From the NCBI RefSeq assembly GCF_021155775.2, contig NC_060232.1, forward strand, positions 39,970,089 to 40,034,088: a stretch of DNA of 64,000 bases. Direction: 5' to 3'. Origin of the DNA: Neodiprion pinetum (taxonomy: Eukaryota > Arthropoda > Insecta > Hymenoptera > Diprionidae). The notes under the pieces are model-generated. The model was not told the DNA's origin. It saw nothing but the letters and a program-made list of their open reading frames with translations, and did not search any database. Each line of letters begins with the position of its first letter. Position 1 is the first letter of the stretch. A program made the translations under genes and the position numbers. Positions 1 to 10,607 of this stretch are shown one piece after another.

Positions 1-279
1 CGACACTCCGAGAACTTGTTGCGGCAAATATGTTGACAGCCCATTCACCATCCCTACAACGATGCGTCAAAAGCCCCGTGACTAAAGGGAAGCTGCGCGC
101 TTACGTCTTTTTTAATCTCTTTATTTCTTTCATTCACTCACTTTTGCCCGACGCTCATTCCTCGCCGCTTAACTTTCGTCGTTCGATTGGTGCCACCACA
201 TCCTAATGAATATCAATGTTTCACATATTAAGAGCATGTTTGTACATAAGCATGTTCGAACTGGCGGTAAAAAACCGCC
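1..279. other. No gene seen at the left edge
   Basis: About 280 bases of mixed sequence with no supported exon, repeat or RNA gene. It could be intron or intergenic sequence of a gene outside the window. Confidence 0.4.
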
Positions 280-579
280 TTAAGCGTGTCCGGCAACCAC
301 GTAACATTTGAAAATCTGCGTCCCCGCGTATTTGTAATTTGTTTCCGGTACGTCAAAATTCTCAACATCCGAAACACTGCGTCCCAATATTTCTGCGGAA
401 AATTTTTTTTTATCCAATTGAAATTTCAGTTCAACAAAAAAACCGAAGGAAGCATTCGTACACAGTGAATGTACAACTTGACACTCTGCAGGAAAGGCGG
501 AACCGTGACTCCGAACGATGGCAGTCTGCACCGCAAATGACATAAATTCACCCTTATAGTTACGAAACAACCCCACCAA
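280..579 (-). CDS. Open frame of 99 codons, possible terminal exon, unrecognised
   Basis: A minus-strand frame of 99 codons ends in a stop at its low-coordinate end. The translation is balanced in composition (Lys/Val/Phe/Glu rich, no low complexity), and the minus strand has an AG acceptor-like site within the first codons, so it could be the last exon of a gene. I do not recognise it. An overlapping minus-strand frame and plus-strand frames are also open here, which weakens the case. An open frame of this length is expected by chance several times in a 64-kb AT-rich window. Confidence 0.2.
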   Translation of the reverse strand: MVGLFRNYKGEFMSFAVQTAIVRSHGSAFPAECQVVHSLCTNASFGFFVELKFQLDKKKFSAEILGRSVSDVENFDVPETNYKYAGTQIFKCYVVAGHA

Positions 580-649
580 ACGTACAAGTAACCATTTTTT
601 TTTGTTATAAAATTTGTTTCCTGATTTTCGATGGACCTGTACTGTACAT

Positions 650-837
650 TAGGGTGGTTCATTTTGTAATTTTTTTTTTTTAAGGTGCCACTCGAAAAAC
701 TTGTGGCCACTACTGAAAAAGAATCATCGTAAAATAATTCGGTAGCAAAAACTGTTATCCAAATTTGTCGAATTGTTAGGCGCAGTTTGCTGTTGATTGG
801 TAAACGATTAATTGAACCACGGTACAAAAAAAAATAA

Positions 838-875
<38 letters not shown>

Positions 876-1047
876 TCCGTAAGGTGTGAAGATAAAAATA
901 AATAAAAAATTTTACAATAATTTGTAGCGACCTTTATATATTTTTCCCTACCTCCTCCAGGTTTTACAACAGTTTTTTCTCAGTATTGTTCACAAATTTT
1001 CTCGAGTGGCGCCTTAAAAAAAAACAAATCTAAAATGAACCACCCTA
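650..1047. mobile_element. hAT-like MITE with 8-bp target-site duplication
   Basis: A 398-bp non-coding element bounded by terminal inverted repeats starting TAGGGTGGTTCATTTT. Similarity between the two ends extends about 75 bp inwards, including the motif AAGGYGCCACTCGA. It is flanked by the identical 8-mer CTGTACAT at 642-649 and 1048-1055. An 8-bp duplication together with TIRs starting YAGGG is typical of the hAT superfamily. There is no transposase frame, so it is non-autonomous. Its interior includes a (TA)n run. Confidence 0.85.
840..873. repeat. (TA)n microsatellite
   Basis: A pure TA dinucleotide run of about 17 units inside the MITE at 650-1047. Likely length-polymorphic. Confidence 0.9.
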
Positions 1048-1144
1048 CTGTACATATGATGTGCATTTTTACCTGCAGCGGATTAAATCAGTCTTTGAAA
1101 TAAGTTTCCACTTCACATGAAGCATACATATAACGTTCTTCAAG

Positions 1145-2221
1145 ATGCCTCATTGCACGGCTGATTATCCATGGTACCTCACCAAGTTTGCCCTCGGATT
1201 TGCCAGCATCTTTTTCTTCTACGTGGGATTTTTGAAAGAAAAGTAAGTACCCCGGACTTCTTTTCAAATATCTTCCCGATAGCATTTCTTGTCATTGGAT
1301 TTTGCAATTAGGATTCTGATTCAACCCTATCGATATTTCCACCGAAGAATCCGTCAAATTGCAATTGCTACGTTCAAAAAAAAAAAAAAAAAATTAAAAT
1401 TAAAATTCAATGTCTACATGTGTTCTAGTTTTGACAATTATAATTGAAGCTCATTCATGATCGACAGACAATTTCTTTGCGTTTGCGGTCCGAGACGACG
1501 ACAGTGGGAGAAAAACGGTGAAAAGTGAGTGAATTCGTGCACGTTTTTATATATTCAAACACAATAATACTCAGTAAAATTCGCTGCTTTACAGACGTGC
1601 CGATCGGTGTATCTGCAGAAAAGGGTAAGTTGACGAATTTCTGTTTCATATGATAACGAAGCCTTCCACATCAGTAGTCTACATTCGCTTTTCGAGTGGT
1701 CAATTTTTTTTTACCAATCGGTTGGTCCGAAGTTCTTGTTTACATATTAGGTATATCTTCTTCGGTAATTGTGAGTTTTTCGTGAAACGATCTGTACAGG
1801 AAAAGTATAACGAGACACAGTTTCGTAGCCATAATAAGATCAGTCAAGTAATAAAGTGACACGCCTCGACTTAGAAGGCATACTTCGTGCACAACGAACA
1901 TCAACTGTTTGAAGTTTTACGATTACATCCGTTTCTCTCGGTTTTGACCCTTTGTTTCTTGGATTTTCTGTTTTATTGTTCTGCAGGTTCGGCAATCCGG
2001 TGCGGTACGGATGCGGATGCCGGAGAAAGATCGCGTATGTTTTTCATCTCAAGTTAACGTATAATTCAACCTACATCCAAGCTTTCTACCGTGTATGTCA
2101 AGATCATTGATTCAAATTTGAATTTCAGGCCTGAAGACTTCGACGAGAACGGGGCCGAGAATCGAAAATCATCAATCGTTGTTGACGCCGCTGAATGTTG
2201 CTGTTCAAGAAAACGACGATG
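1145..2221 (+). CDS. Possible short membrane protein sharing exons with the downstream gene
   Basis: ATG at 1145 (an in-frame TGA at 1118 lies just upstream) opens a 98-nt exon to a good donor at 1243. It encodes an N-terminus with a hydrophobic segment at residues 15-29 (FALGFASIFFFYVGF). Joined in phase 2 to exons 1468-1524, 1595-1624 and 1987-2034, it stays open until a TGA in exon 2129-2227. The product is about 108 aa with a Cys/Arg-rich tail (GCGCRRK, CCCSRKRR). The same exons are also open in phase 1, which leads into the long downstream frame, so only one of the two may be real. I do not recognise it. The first exon cannot feed the phase-1 chain because that frame meets TGA at 1233-1235. 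Confidence 0.35.
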
Positions 2222-4802
2222 AAATCGGTATATAATATCTTACCTGTTGAAAATTGAAAAGCTGATAAGCAGTATATATTGCACTCTTTTTGTAGATAGA
2301 TTTCATCAATTTTGTAACAGGCAATGTTTTATTTCTAAACCTTTTATGTACACGACTAAGTGTTGTTTGTATATACTTATTTCTTTTTTTTTTTTTGCAG
2401 CCAAATCTCCATCGTGGCACTGGAAATGCAATACAGGATCTTTAATGACGCGGCACAGCAACTACGAGGTAATTTATGGTATACCGATTTGAAATGCATA
2501 ATTAATGTACCGAAACTTCAACTTTATATACCGATGTTCTTCCATGTTAGGTGAAACAGGATCAAACGTCGCGAATTGCAGCTCTAAGTGACACATGCAG
2601 AAGACCCGAGCGTTTTTCTGTTAAGTGCATTAGACGGCCCTCAAAAAAGACTGCGGTAAATTATTTACGGAATAAAGATTGGCTTCGTGAGGCTGCTACT
2701 ACAATGCCAGATGTGATTGAGGAGGAAGAGAATCAAACCGAAGAAACACTCGAGGATGAAATAGAACATATCAATTGGCTGTCGAACGGGGTGGTCAACC
2801 CTGTCTGTAAGAAATGCGGACGCTGGAACGATGCTTGCATGCCTAAGCAAGAAACACAAACAATTTATAACGATCATCCGCAAGCTTTTCCCAGCAATTC
2901 GATGCTACTCGGGGTCGTCAACGATCACACAAAAAATGGTCGATTCTCCTTCTGCCAAAAGCCCGTTTTTCACTCACAACTTTTAGATCAGCAGGCTTTG
3001 AACGACATGCGAAAATTTCACGTTCCCACAGCACGTTACGCAAGGCACAAGAAAAATACCTTAACGAGAAAGAAAATCTGCTCGTCCCGATCCCGCATGC
3101 TGCCGGGTCTCCTGCGTCAGTATAATAATTACGAAGTTTCGTTAGACGCCTTATATCGGCCGCCTAAAACAAGACGGACAAGTCAAAGTTCGATTATGCA
3201 GACAGTGGCTACTGGAATTTACGAAATTTCACGAATTCTGAAGGACGGACTGGTCAGACTTGTTGCACGGAACAAGGAGACTGATTATCCTGTCTCGAAA
3301 CATGTGAGCCACTCCTATTGCCAGGTCCCGGAAGACTTGCAGAACGAAAAAATAGAATCGGAGATGCGTTGGGATTCGAATGAGGATAAAATTTTCACCG
3401 ATCACATCTGGCAACGTAACAGCGACGATGATTTGCTCACTGGCGACGGTTGTAGCGCTGAGAAACAGAAAGAAACCAATCCTGCATTGAGCAGCGCTTC
3501 CAGTTTGCCGAGTTCCACTTTGTTCCAAAATGCATTTACACTCACGGAAGACGATGATTGCGTGGAAAAGCAGGCGAATAACAAGCGCAGGGATAATTCT
3601 GAAACTAAGATCGTCAGGTTGAATCAGTTGGATCAAAAAAGCTACTGTATACTTCCAACCGTAAACGTGGACGTGGAAAGAATGGGTTTGGAATCTGAAA
3701 ACAAACTAGCATCCTCTACAGATGAAGCAGACTACGATTCGACAAATCGTCCAACAACGATTCCAGACGAGCTTTGGGACGGCTCTGACGAGTCGGAGAA
3801 CCTTTCAACCCCGGTTGAAATCGAGGATTCGAATTCGTGGGAATCCGGGAACCGCACAGATTCCGAATTTTACTCTGACGAGAACGAGCCTCGCTCGATG
3901 GGACGGAATCGTTTCGGGAAAGCAGCACTTTCCGACGGTTTACGGAATCAGAAGTGCGTAGACCCGAGGGGAAAATTTGAAATTTTAGGAGCCAGCGCAA
4001 AGCGAGATGATCGTCGTCGATCGAGTTGCAGCGGGAAAGCTACGAATCAAAAGTACTGTGGCAAAAAATACACCAGGGCGGAGTACAAAAGCGAACGAGC
4101 TTACGGAACGCTTGATAAAACACGCCTAGAGTATTTCAAGGAAGTTGAATCAGAAGAGATGACGCTAGAACCGGAGTCGGGACCACCCTGTTCGAAGATA
4201 CCGAGATTGGTTCGACGCGGAGACGTCGAGGAGAGGCGAACCAAAGTTAGTTCACGATTCGATTTCTATAAACAAAAAATGTATTGTTTCCGGTGATTGA
4301 TTATACAGCGGTCTCGTTTCGAAGGCGCGTCTTCTGCACTCATCGTCAGAGTATATTCACACCACCGTTTATCTAGTACGATATTATGTAAGAAGAATCA
4401 AACACGGTCCATGTATCCCAACCGAAATCGCTGTTGCGTTCGATTTTCAAAATTATAGTTACATTTCGAACGATATGAGTACAAGATGAACATAGTTCGA
4501 TTAACTGAAAACTCTTTAAATTTACAATAAATCGTTGTATCAGTCTTTCTCTCAATTTTTAGGTTTCTAACAGTCAAGCGGGTAATGTCCAGCCATGTCT
4601 GGATTGCGGACTTGAAAGCTCCGGCGTCGAGCTGAGTTTCGTAACTAGGATCAAATCGGGTTCATCGCGGAGGGAATCGCCGTCGCAGATCACTGGCATT
4701 AAGAAAAACAAGCATACACCAGTGCGTAGCGATAATTACCCATATCACTCGAGTACCGCGGCTTCCAACCGACGAGCAACTATTTTTACGTGTAAATATT
4801 AA
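1468..4802 (+). CDS. Unrecognised ~745-aa protein, multi-exon, 5' end unresolved
   Basis: Exons 1468-1524, 1595-1624 (30-nt microexon), 1987-2034, 2129-2227, 2401-2468, 2551-4245 and 4563-4802 join in consistent phase (1,1,1,1,0,0) with AG/GT sites. They end at TAA 4800-4802. The large exon alone encodes 565 residues. The protein is polar and mostly disordered in look: acidic stretches (EEEENQTEETLEDE), Ser-rich and Arg-rich patches and no membrane segment. Two CxxC pairs, CKKCGRWNDAC early in the large exon and PCLDCGLE in the last exon, could bind a metal. If the intron after 4245 is retained, translation instead stops at 4296. The initiating exon was not found; an ATG first appears in exon 2401-2468. 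I cannot assign a function. Confidence 0.75.
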
Positions 4803-4916
4803 CTTTCAACAATATAATTTGTAACTACGCATATTGAAGTGAAAACTCAGATTCGAAATCGAACGAATCGAAGGCATATAACGAACGCTTTAAAAAACAC
4901 AGTTACCTCACCAAAA

Positions 4917-4922
4917 ATAAAT
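4917..4922 (+). terminator. Poly(A) signal AATAAA of the unrecognised gene
   Basis: AATAAA 115 bp after the TAA at 4800-4802, at a usual distance for a 3' UTR. Confidence 0.4.
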
Positions 4923-6571
4923 GAAAATATTTATCGTAAGCAAAATCGTCGAAATAATTACTAATGAAACTGTAAATCAAAATTCTGAAAAAAAAAAACA
5001 GAAAACGTGCTGTGATTGTTAGTAAAAATCATTTTAACATCAAAGATCGAAAATTTTTTTGAAAAAGTACAACTAACGATTAGATCAATAGATGAAATTC
5101 TAAAGTATGCAAAAGGAGAAAGTTACCTCAGTAACTTTAAAATAAAGACACACTAATCGTGAAACATTGAGCTCAAACTGGGGTAAGATTACACGTGTAA
5201 TTTCTAAATTGGCTAACGGATGGTGAAAATTTAGGAATGCGAATATAATCTACGTTCATCTTCATCCTTGATAAACAAAGAAGGAAATAGAGGGGATAGC
5301 AGCAGTCCATTAGCGAAAGTTTTCGTATTATTTTTGAATTCGATCAATCCAGCTAGTGTTTTTTTTATTATGTAGTAATCCGTTACAATTCGTACAGTTA
5401 CCTTGGCACAAAATTAGATTTCGATGAGTGTCAACGGTTCTGGTTGTGGGGGGCGGGTTGGAAGAGAAGTTAAAAATCTGCGGAGACTCAATTAATACGC
5501 GTCTGGTTGGAGGTGAGGTTGACGCGTCTATAAGTAGACCGTGAGTCGCGAGGCTAGGCCATGTCTAAACCGCACCAAATCCATCACTCATATTCGTACA
5601 TTAATATTATTATGTCTAAAATCTCGACCAGGAGTCGCGACTCAAGCCAAGAGAACGAATAATGCTCCTCCTTTTTACTAACGAGACGGCGACAGTTATA
5701 ACAATAATAACGACATCCCCGCAAAGTAACTAACCGGCCTGGGTTTACATTTGTACACACGTATACATTGATATCGAATGGTACGTGAATGCCCGATCTA
5801 TAGAGTAGCTTTTCCGTTTCATTAATTTCGCGAGACACACTTCATTTTTGCGTACTTCATTACTGATACAACGAAATAGAAAATCAAAATTAATTCTTCG
5901 GAACATTTGAATTGAACATTTTTATCAAACAATTCTTAATCATTAGAGACTTTGGGTGGTATGGGATTTTGAATTTGTAAATAAATTAATCGAAACACTC
6001 GACGTAGATGCCGTGGATAACTTAGAGACCGGAGATCTATCACGTTTTGGTCGATCAAGAAGACGTGAATTTCACGGTGTTGATTACTTCACCGTCTTTT
6101 TATCGCGCGGTGAAGATCTCTGAAAGGCTCTCTTTGTGAAGAAGACATTGCAGCTGCGGGTTCATTAAATTTTGCACGCATTCCGTAGGTTGAGAAAGAA
6201 CGGCTTGAGCGACTGCAAGGAGCAGTAATATTTCGAAAGTCTCCGTAGGGAAGATGTTAACCGAGCAAGCTGTCGGCTGTCAGTTCGTTTCACTTCTGAC
6301 AGCTTCTAGTTTCTCATCCGTCACGGAGAGAACCGAGACCCGAGAAATACGGCATCCGCGGCGACTTGGAACAGCGAGCAAACGCGAATATGGCGTAATC
6401 GGTTTATTTCCGTTGTTACACTTTGGCATAACATCGGTAAAGTGTGTAAACAATTTGTATAAAAGTATCACGACTGTTAAAACTTCAGCCGAACACGTCA
6501 GCGTTGAAAATCGTGAGGATATTCCATCATGACAAAACGTTCGAGTTAGTATATAATAAATATTACTAAAT
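4923..6571. other. Convergent intergenic region
   Basis: Spacer between the plus-strand unrecognised gene and the 3' end of minus-strand LIG4. It is AT-rich with a short G-rich patch at 5446-5463. Small open frames occur (84 codons on minus at 5584-5838, 92 codons on plus at 6254-6532), but none has splice or composition support. A minus-strand AATAAA (plus TTTATT at 6413-6418) may serve LIG4. Confidence 0.4.
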
Positions 6572-9500
6572 CTAACAGCTGTTCGTGGTATTTTGGTGGA
6601 TCGAATACTCGTCCTCTGGGAGCAATTTTCGTTCGCGAAAGCAGTCCGCTATCCATTGCTCGTCGAGAACCTTTGTCGCCGATTCTCCAGCCTCGAGCCT
6701 TCTAATTTCTGCAGGAATGTTGCTGTTCTTCAAGGCAAAGATATGAGTCACGTGATTGTCAAGTATACCAGTAACTGTTCCACCCATGAAGCGAAACTCG
6801 AGATTTCGTTGTTTATCGCTCGTACAAAAATATCCTACGCTCCCACGAAACACTGAGAACGGTGATGTTTCATGACCAAACAGCTCTCTGTCGATTTCCT
6901 TGTACTGGTCGTTTGTCAACTGCGAATCTTTTGCCTGCAAAGCAACACGAAAACGAACTTTTCTTTATGCTTATGGACTTTACCTACACAGGAAATGATA
7001 GCTGAATAGTTGATAGTTTACCAATTCTGCAGCTCGTTCCAAAGACCGTTTTAAATCATCTATATTCGTATCTTGCGTATAACTATCATATGTATCATCG
7101 AAAACTGTTGACATATGGCTTCTGGTTGACTCAGTAGCAAACAACAGTTCCCATGGGAGCCAAGGCTGGAGGCTTGCAAAGTTTTCTGGTCTTGTAGCAC
7201 GCAAAAGCCACTCTAATTTAACAACATTGTACTTCTGACCCTGTATCATGTTTTTTACTCTAAGCTGAAAGATTTTTAATTAGTACAATATGCTGATCAC
7301 TGCAGCAGATCGATGTTGCAATATGATATTCATACCTTGTTAGCATTTCCTACAATAGCGCAAAAAGTCTTTCCGCCAGGATTTTGTACTATACTTCCCC
7401 CATGTTCACGCACAATTTTTTCAACGTCCTCCTTGGAGATCTCGTTGTTTCCGTTCACAACACAGATCTCCTTGTCATCTAACAGTCGACTGATACGTGA
7501 GACAGCGGTCGTCGGACAAGGATTGTAGTTTATAACTGTGATAGTTCTGTTTTTCGTCTTTCTTGGAGATATTGCTGGAAGATGTTCCATAACATCGTGT
7601 TCGGTTACATGACGTTTTGTTAGCTTTTGAATTACTCCAGGACCCTGTAGAGTTGCATCAAACAAATACCAATCGATAACAGAGTTAAACCTTTTTTAAT
7701 TGTCGTAGTGAAACTTTTCCGATAACTCTACCTTTATAAGTGAGTGGAATTCCTCTGTTGTGCAGCATTCGCGCCAACTCTTCTCATCTCGTCCTCTGAT
7801 TGCGACAACCCGAGGAAATCTTAAACTGTAACCAGTTGGATAAGAGCTTGACCGCACCAATTCTGTGGCACGTAACTTCAAGACTATAGAATTTTTTGGC
7901 TCAATCCACAAATTAGGAGGGTCTTTCTAAAATTACATCATATCCACATGTTTGAGTCTGTTCATGATCAGCCAAAGATCACTAGCCAAAGATATTTTCA
8001 CAAAGATCGACACATGGAATTTTTTGTATTGAATCTAACATAATCCATTTATATACAATGATGGTAGAAATATCCATGAATAGAGCATTACCTTTGGTCC
8101 AACAACATTGTCAGGACATTTCTTAACCCAATGAGGTTTCAATGTCAACAACAATTCTTCGAACGCCTCTACCTTGATTCCAGTTCGCACCGAAGAGACT
8201 GCGTGAAACTTGAGGTCATTCATTGTTTCAGGATTTTGAGAAAGCGCCACCGCAACAAGAAAACTGTTAATGCGGCCCCTCATTCTCCCTTCACCGTAAT
8301 ACCCTCCGACAATAACTAAATCCATATCTTCAACAAGGTCAGCAGAATACTGTAAAATATTTTTAAATTTTTATGAAGCTTAGTAGTTTCGTTCATTCTG
8401 TATCAGCCCGCATACACTCACTGTGAGGGAGACATTACCTCTGCCTTTATCTTATAGCAATCGCTACCCACACGAACACCTGGTTTGTAAGTGCTGTTAC
8501 ATTTCTTCAGAACAATTCCCTCTTCAAAAGTATCCATACTTTCGTTAAATGCATCCAGTAATTCAACTCTGAATGAAATGTTGGTTCAATCAGTCTACTA
8601 TCTTTGCAGTTCAATCGTTGCAATTGCTTTTAATTGTCGTTTGAAATATAATATTTGTTTTCATACTTGCTGCTAACTAGTCTCGTTTGGCTTCGGACTA
8701 AGACACCCGTTTCCTCGACGAAAGCTTCCTTCAGCACCTTTAGACGTTCCGTTAAAGGTTCGTCAACAAGGAGCTTTTCGTTGTACATGATCACGTCAAA
8801 GGCAATAAAGCAGGGCTGGTGTGTGCTCGTCGGTGTCATTTTCTTCACGTCAAAACTCATTCCTTTGGATCCAAATCTCTGGTGAACCTTGTGCCATCCC
8901 ATCATTTCACCATCCATAATGATGGAGCGGCAAGAAGGGTTCAACAATTTCGCAATTTTACCAGTTAGCAAACCTGGATAAAATCAACAAAACTGAGATC
9001 TTGCTGTTTACGGCTATTTAAGGTACACCAAAATGAACCGAGGCTTACCTGAAGATTTAGATTTGCCGTATGCTTCTGTGAAATTATATGCGTTCCTGGA
9101 AAAATAGCTGAACTGGCCATCTTTCATGTGCAACTGAAATCTCTCCCCGTCATGCTTTGTCTCCATCAAATATGATTCTTGATTGGTAAAAAATTTACCA
9201 ACATCATCGATTTTACACCTTTCCAGTAGCATTGGCTTGAACGGGGAGAAAATTTCTATTTGATACTTTATTCCAATGCCTGTGTTCTGCAACTTGTCAC
9301 ATACATCACGGAGGCTCATTGATACGTCAAACAGTTTCACTGCATCTGCATGATAGGCTGAAACAGCAATATTTTTATGGGAACAAGTACATAACTTTCA
9401 TTAGAGGACCATTGAGAATAAAATTATACTCTCAGTCTAATTCAACATTTTACTTTTATACGTCAAAAAAGTATGTAGACATCGACAAACCATTTAGAAT

Positions 9501-10285
9501 TTTTTTCTGCGAAAGTCCGATTCTCAAATCCTTCAGAAGAATCCGGATCAGCCACTTTTGCTCAACAGCACTTAATTGTTGAATAAGTTGTTGAAATTCT
9601 CCATCTTTACTGCTGTTGCTGGCATTTTTCTCAGCAATATTGTCTAGAATCGTATTTACTTGTTCAACAGTCATTGAACTTTCTTGAATTTGAACACGTT
9701 TACACAAAATTGAATATGCAATCTCTGCAAAGTCTCCACCGCTTTGCTTTCCAGATATCGGAACTCTGTCAAATAACGAAACGTGTTAAAAACACACTGA
9801 TACTCTTATGAATTCAAAATAGAAGCATACATCATATTGACATTCATCTTGGATATCGAGGTGAATACAAAGGGAATTTACTTGTAGTGCAGTAATTCCT
9901 GAGCATCTTTGCTAGTCTGTCCAAGAGCTAAGACTCGTACATATAACTTTGCCAAAGCTGTCTCTTTCAGACCGTAAGCCCCACGCTCACGATCGTGCTG
10001 TGGCAGGAGCAGCCTCAGTATTGGAAAAAATGAAGTGTCCTTGAATGTGACGGAATCCATGTATTCACAAATTTTATTAATTTGTAACAAAACTGTATTT
10101 CGTTTATCGATCAAATCACTTACCGCTTCTTTATCTTTCTTTTTCAATTTCTCACTGAATTCGCGACATTGCTTGATCAAATATTCCAAATGGCTAGATT
10201 TTGTGGCAGCTTGCGCTTTGGAGATTTCATCGAGAATCATACAAAATTCTATGAATTTAACTTTTGAGGCAAATGTAAGCGTCAT
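6572..10285 (-). CDS. Lig4: DNA ligase IV
   Basis: ATP-dependent ligase that seals double-strand breaks with XRCC4 in nuclear non-homologous end joining. Ten exons, in coding order: 10285-9882, 9765-9491, 9357-9049, 8973-8667, 8568-8439, 8349-8092, 7926-7732, 7644-7336, 7264-7022, 6934-6572. All phases agree, giving 930 aa (human about 911). Residues 1-230 form the N-terminal DNA-binding domain. The nucleotidyltransferase motif ETKHDGERF has the adenylated lysine near residue 294. Motif IV EEGIVLKK and motif V YKIKAE follow near 447-475, then the OB fold. BRCT1 is about 655-745, and BRCT2 about 830-925 ends near the C-terminus (DEQWIADCFRERK). The spacer between the BRCT domains, where XRCC4 binds in the family, is present. 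It lies just downstream of GTF3C3 on the same strand, with 322 bp between the two coding regions. No missing catalytic residue was seen. Confidence 0.97.
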
Positions 10286-10546
10286 CGTCCTGCAAAAAAA
10301 ATGTTATTTGAAATAGTTTAATTTAAATAATTGCTGAAAGAAATGCGTCAAGTTTTTTTTATTACTGTAGAGCAGCGTAGTTTGTGGATCAGTCCACATC
10401 AGATATTGATCGGTACACGATCCAAAATTTTATTAAACTATCTTGAATACAATAAGTACATTGTGACTTTAAGTGATACATACATACACATACAGAACAG
10501 AAGGGGGTAGATATGGAAAATCGTTGTGAAATGCTTTGATTGTTCA

Positions 10547-10552
10547 TTTATT
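10547..10552 (-). terminator. Poly(A) signal of GTF3C3
   Basis: Minus-strand AATAAA (TTTATT on plus) 56 bp past the stop of GTF3C3 and before the LIG4 start, so the two transcripts can be separate. Confidence 0.4.
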
Positions 10553-10607
10553 TTCTTCTTTATTTCTTATCACATTTTTATAAATAACTCAACACACAAC
10601 GGATATT

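Noticed and set aside
3229..3636. 135-codon minus-strand frame opposite the large exon
   Set aside because: Shadow of the plus-strand 1695-nt coding exon.
6738..6760. TCACGTGA E-box
   Set aside because: Lies inside the LIG4 last coding exon; most likely coding coincidence.
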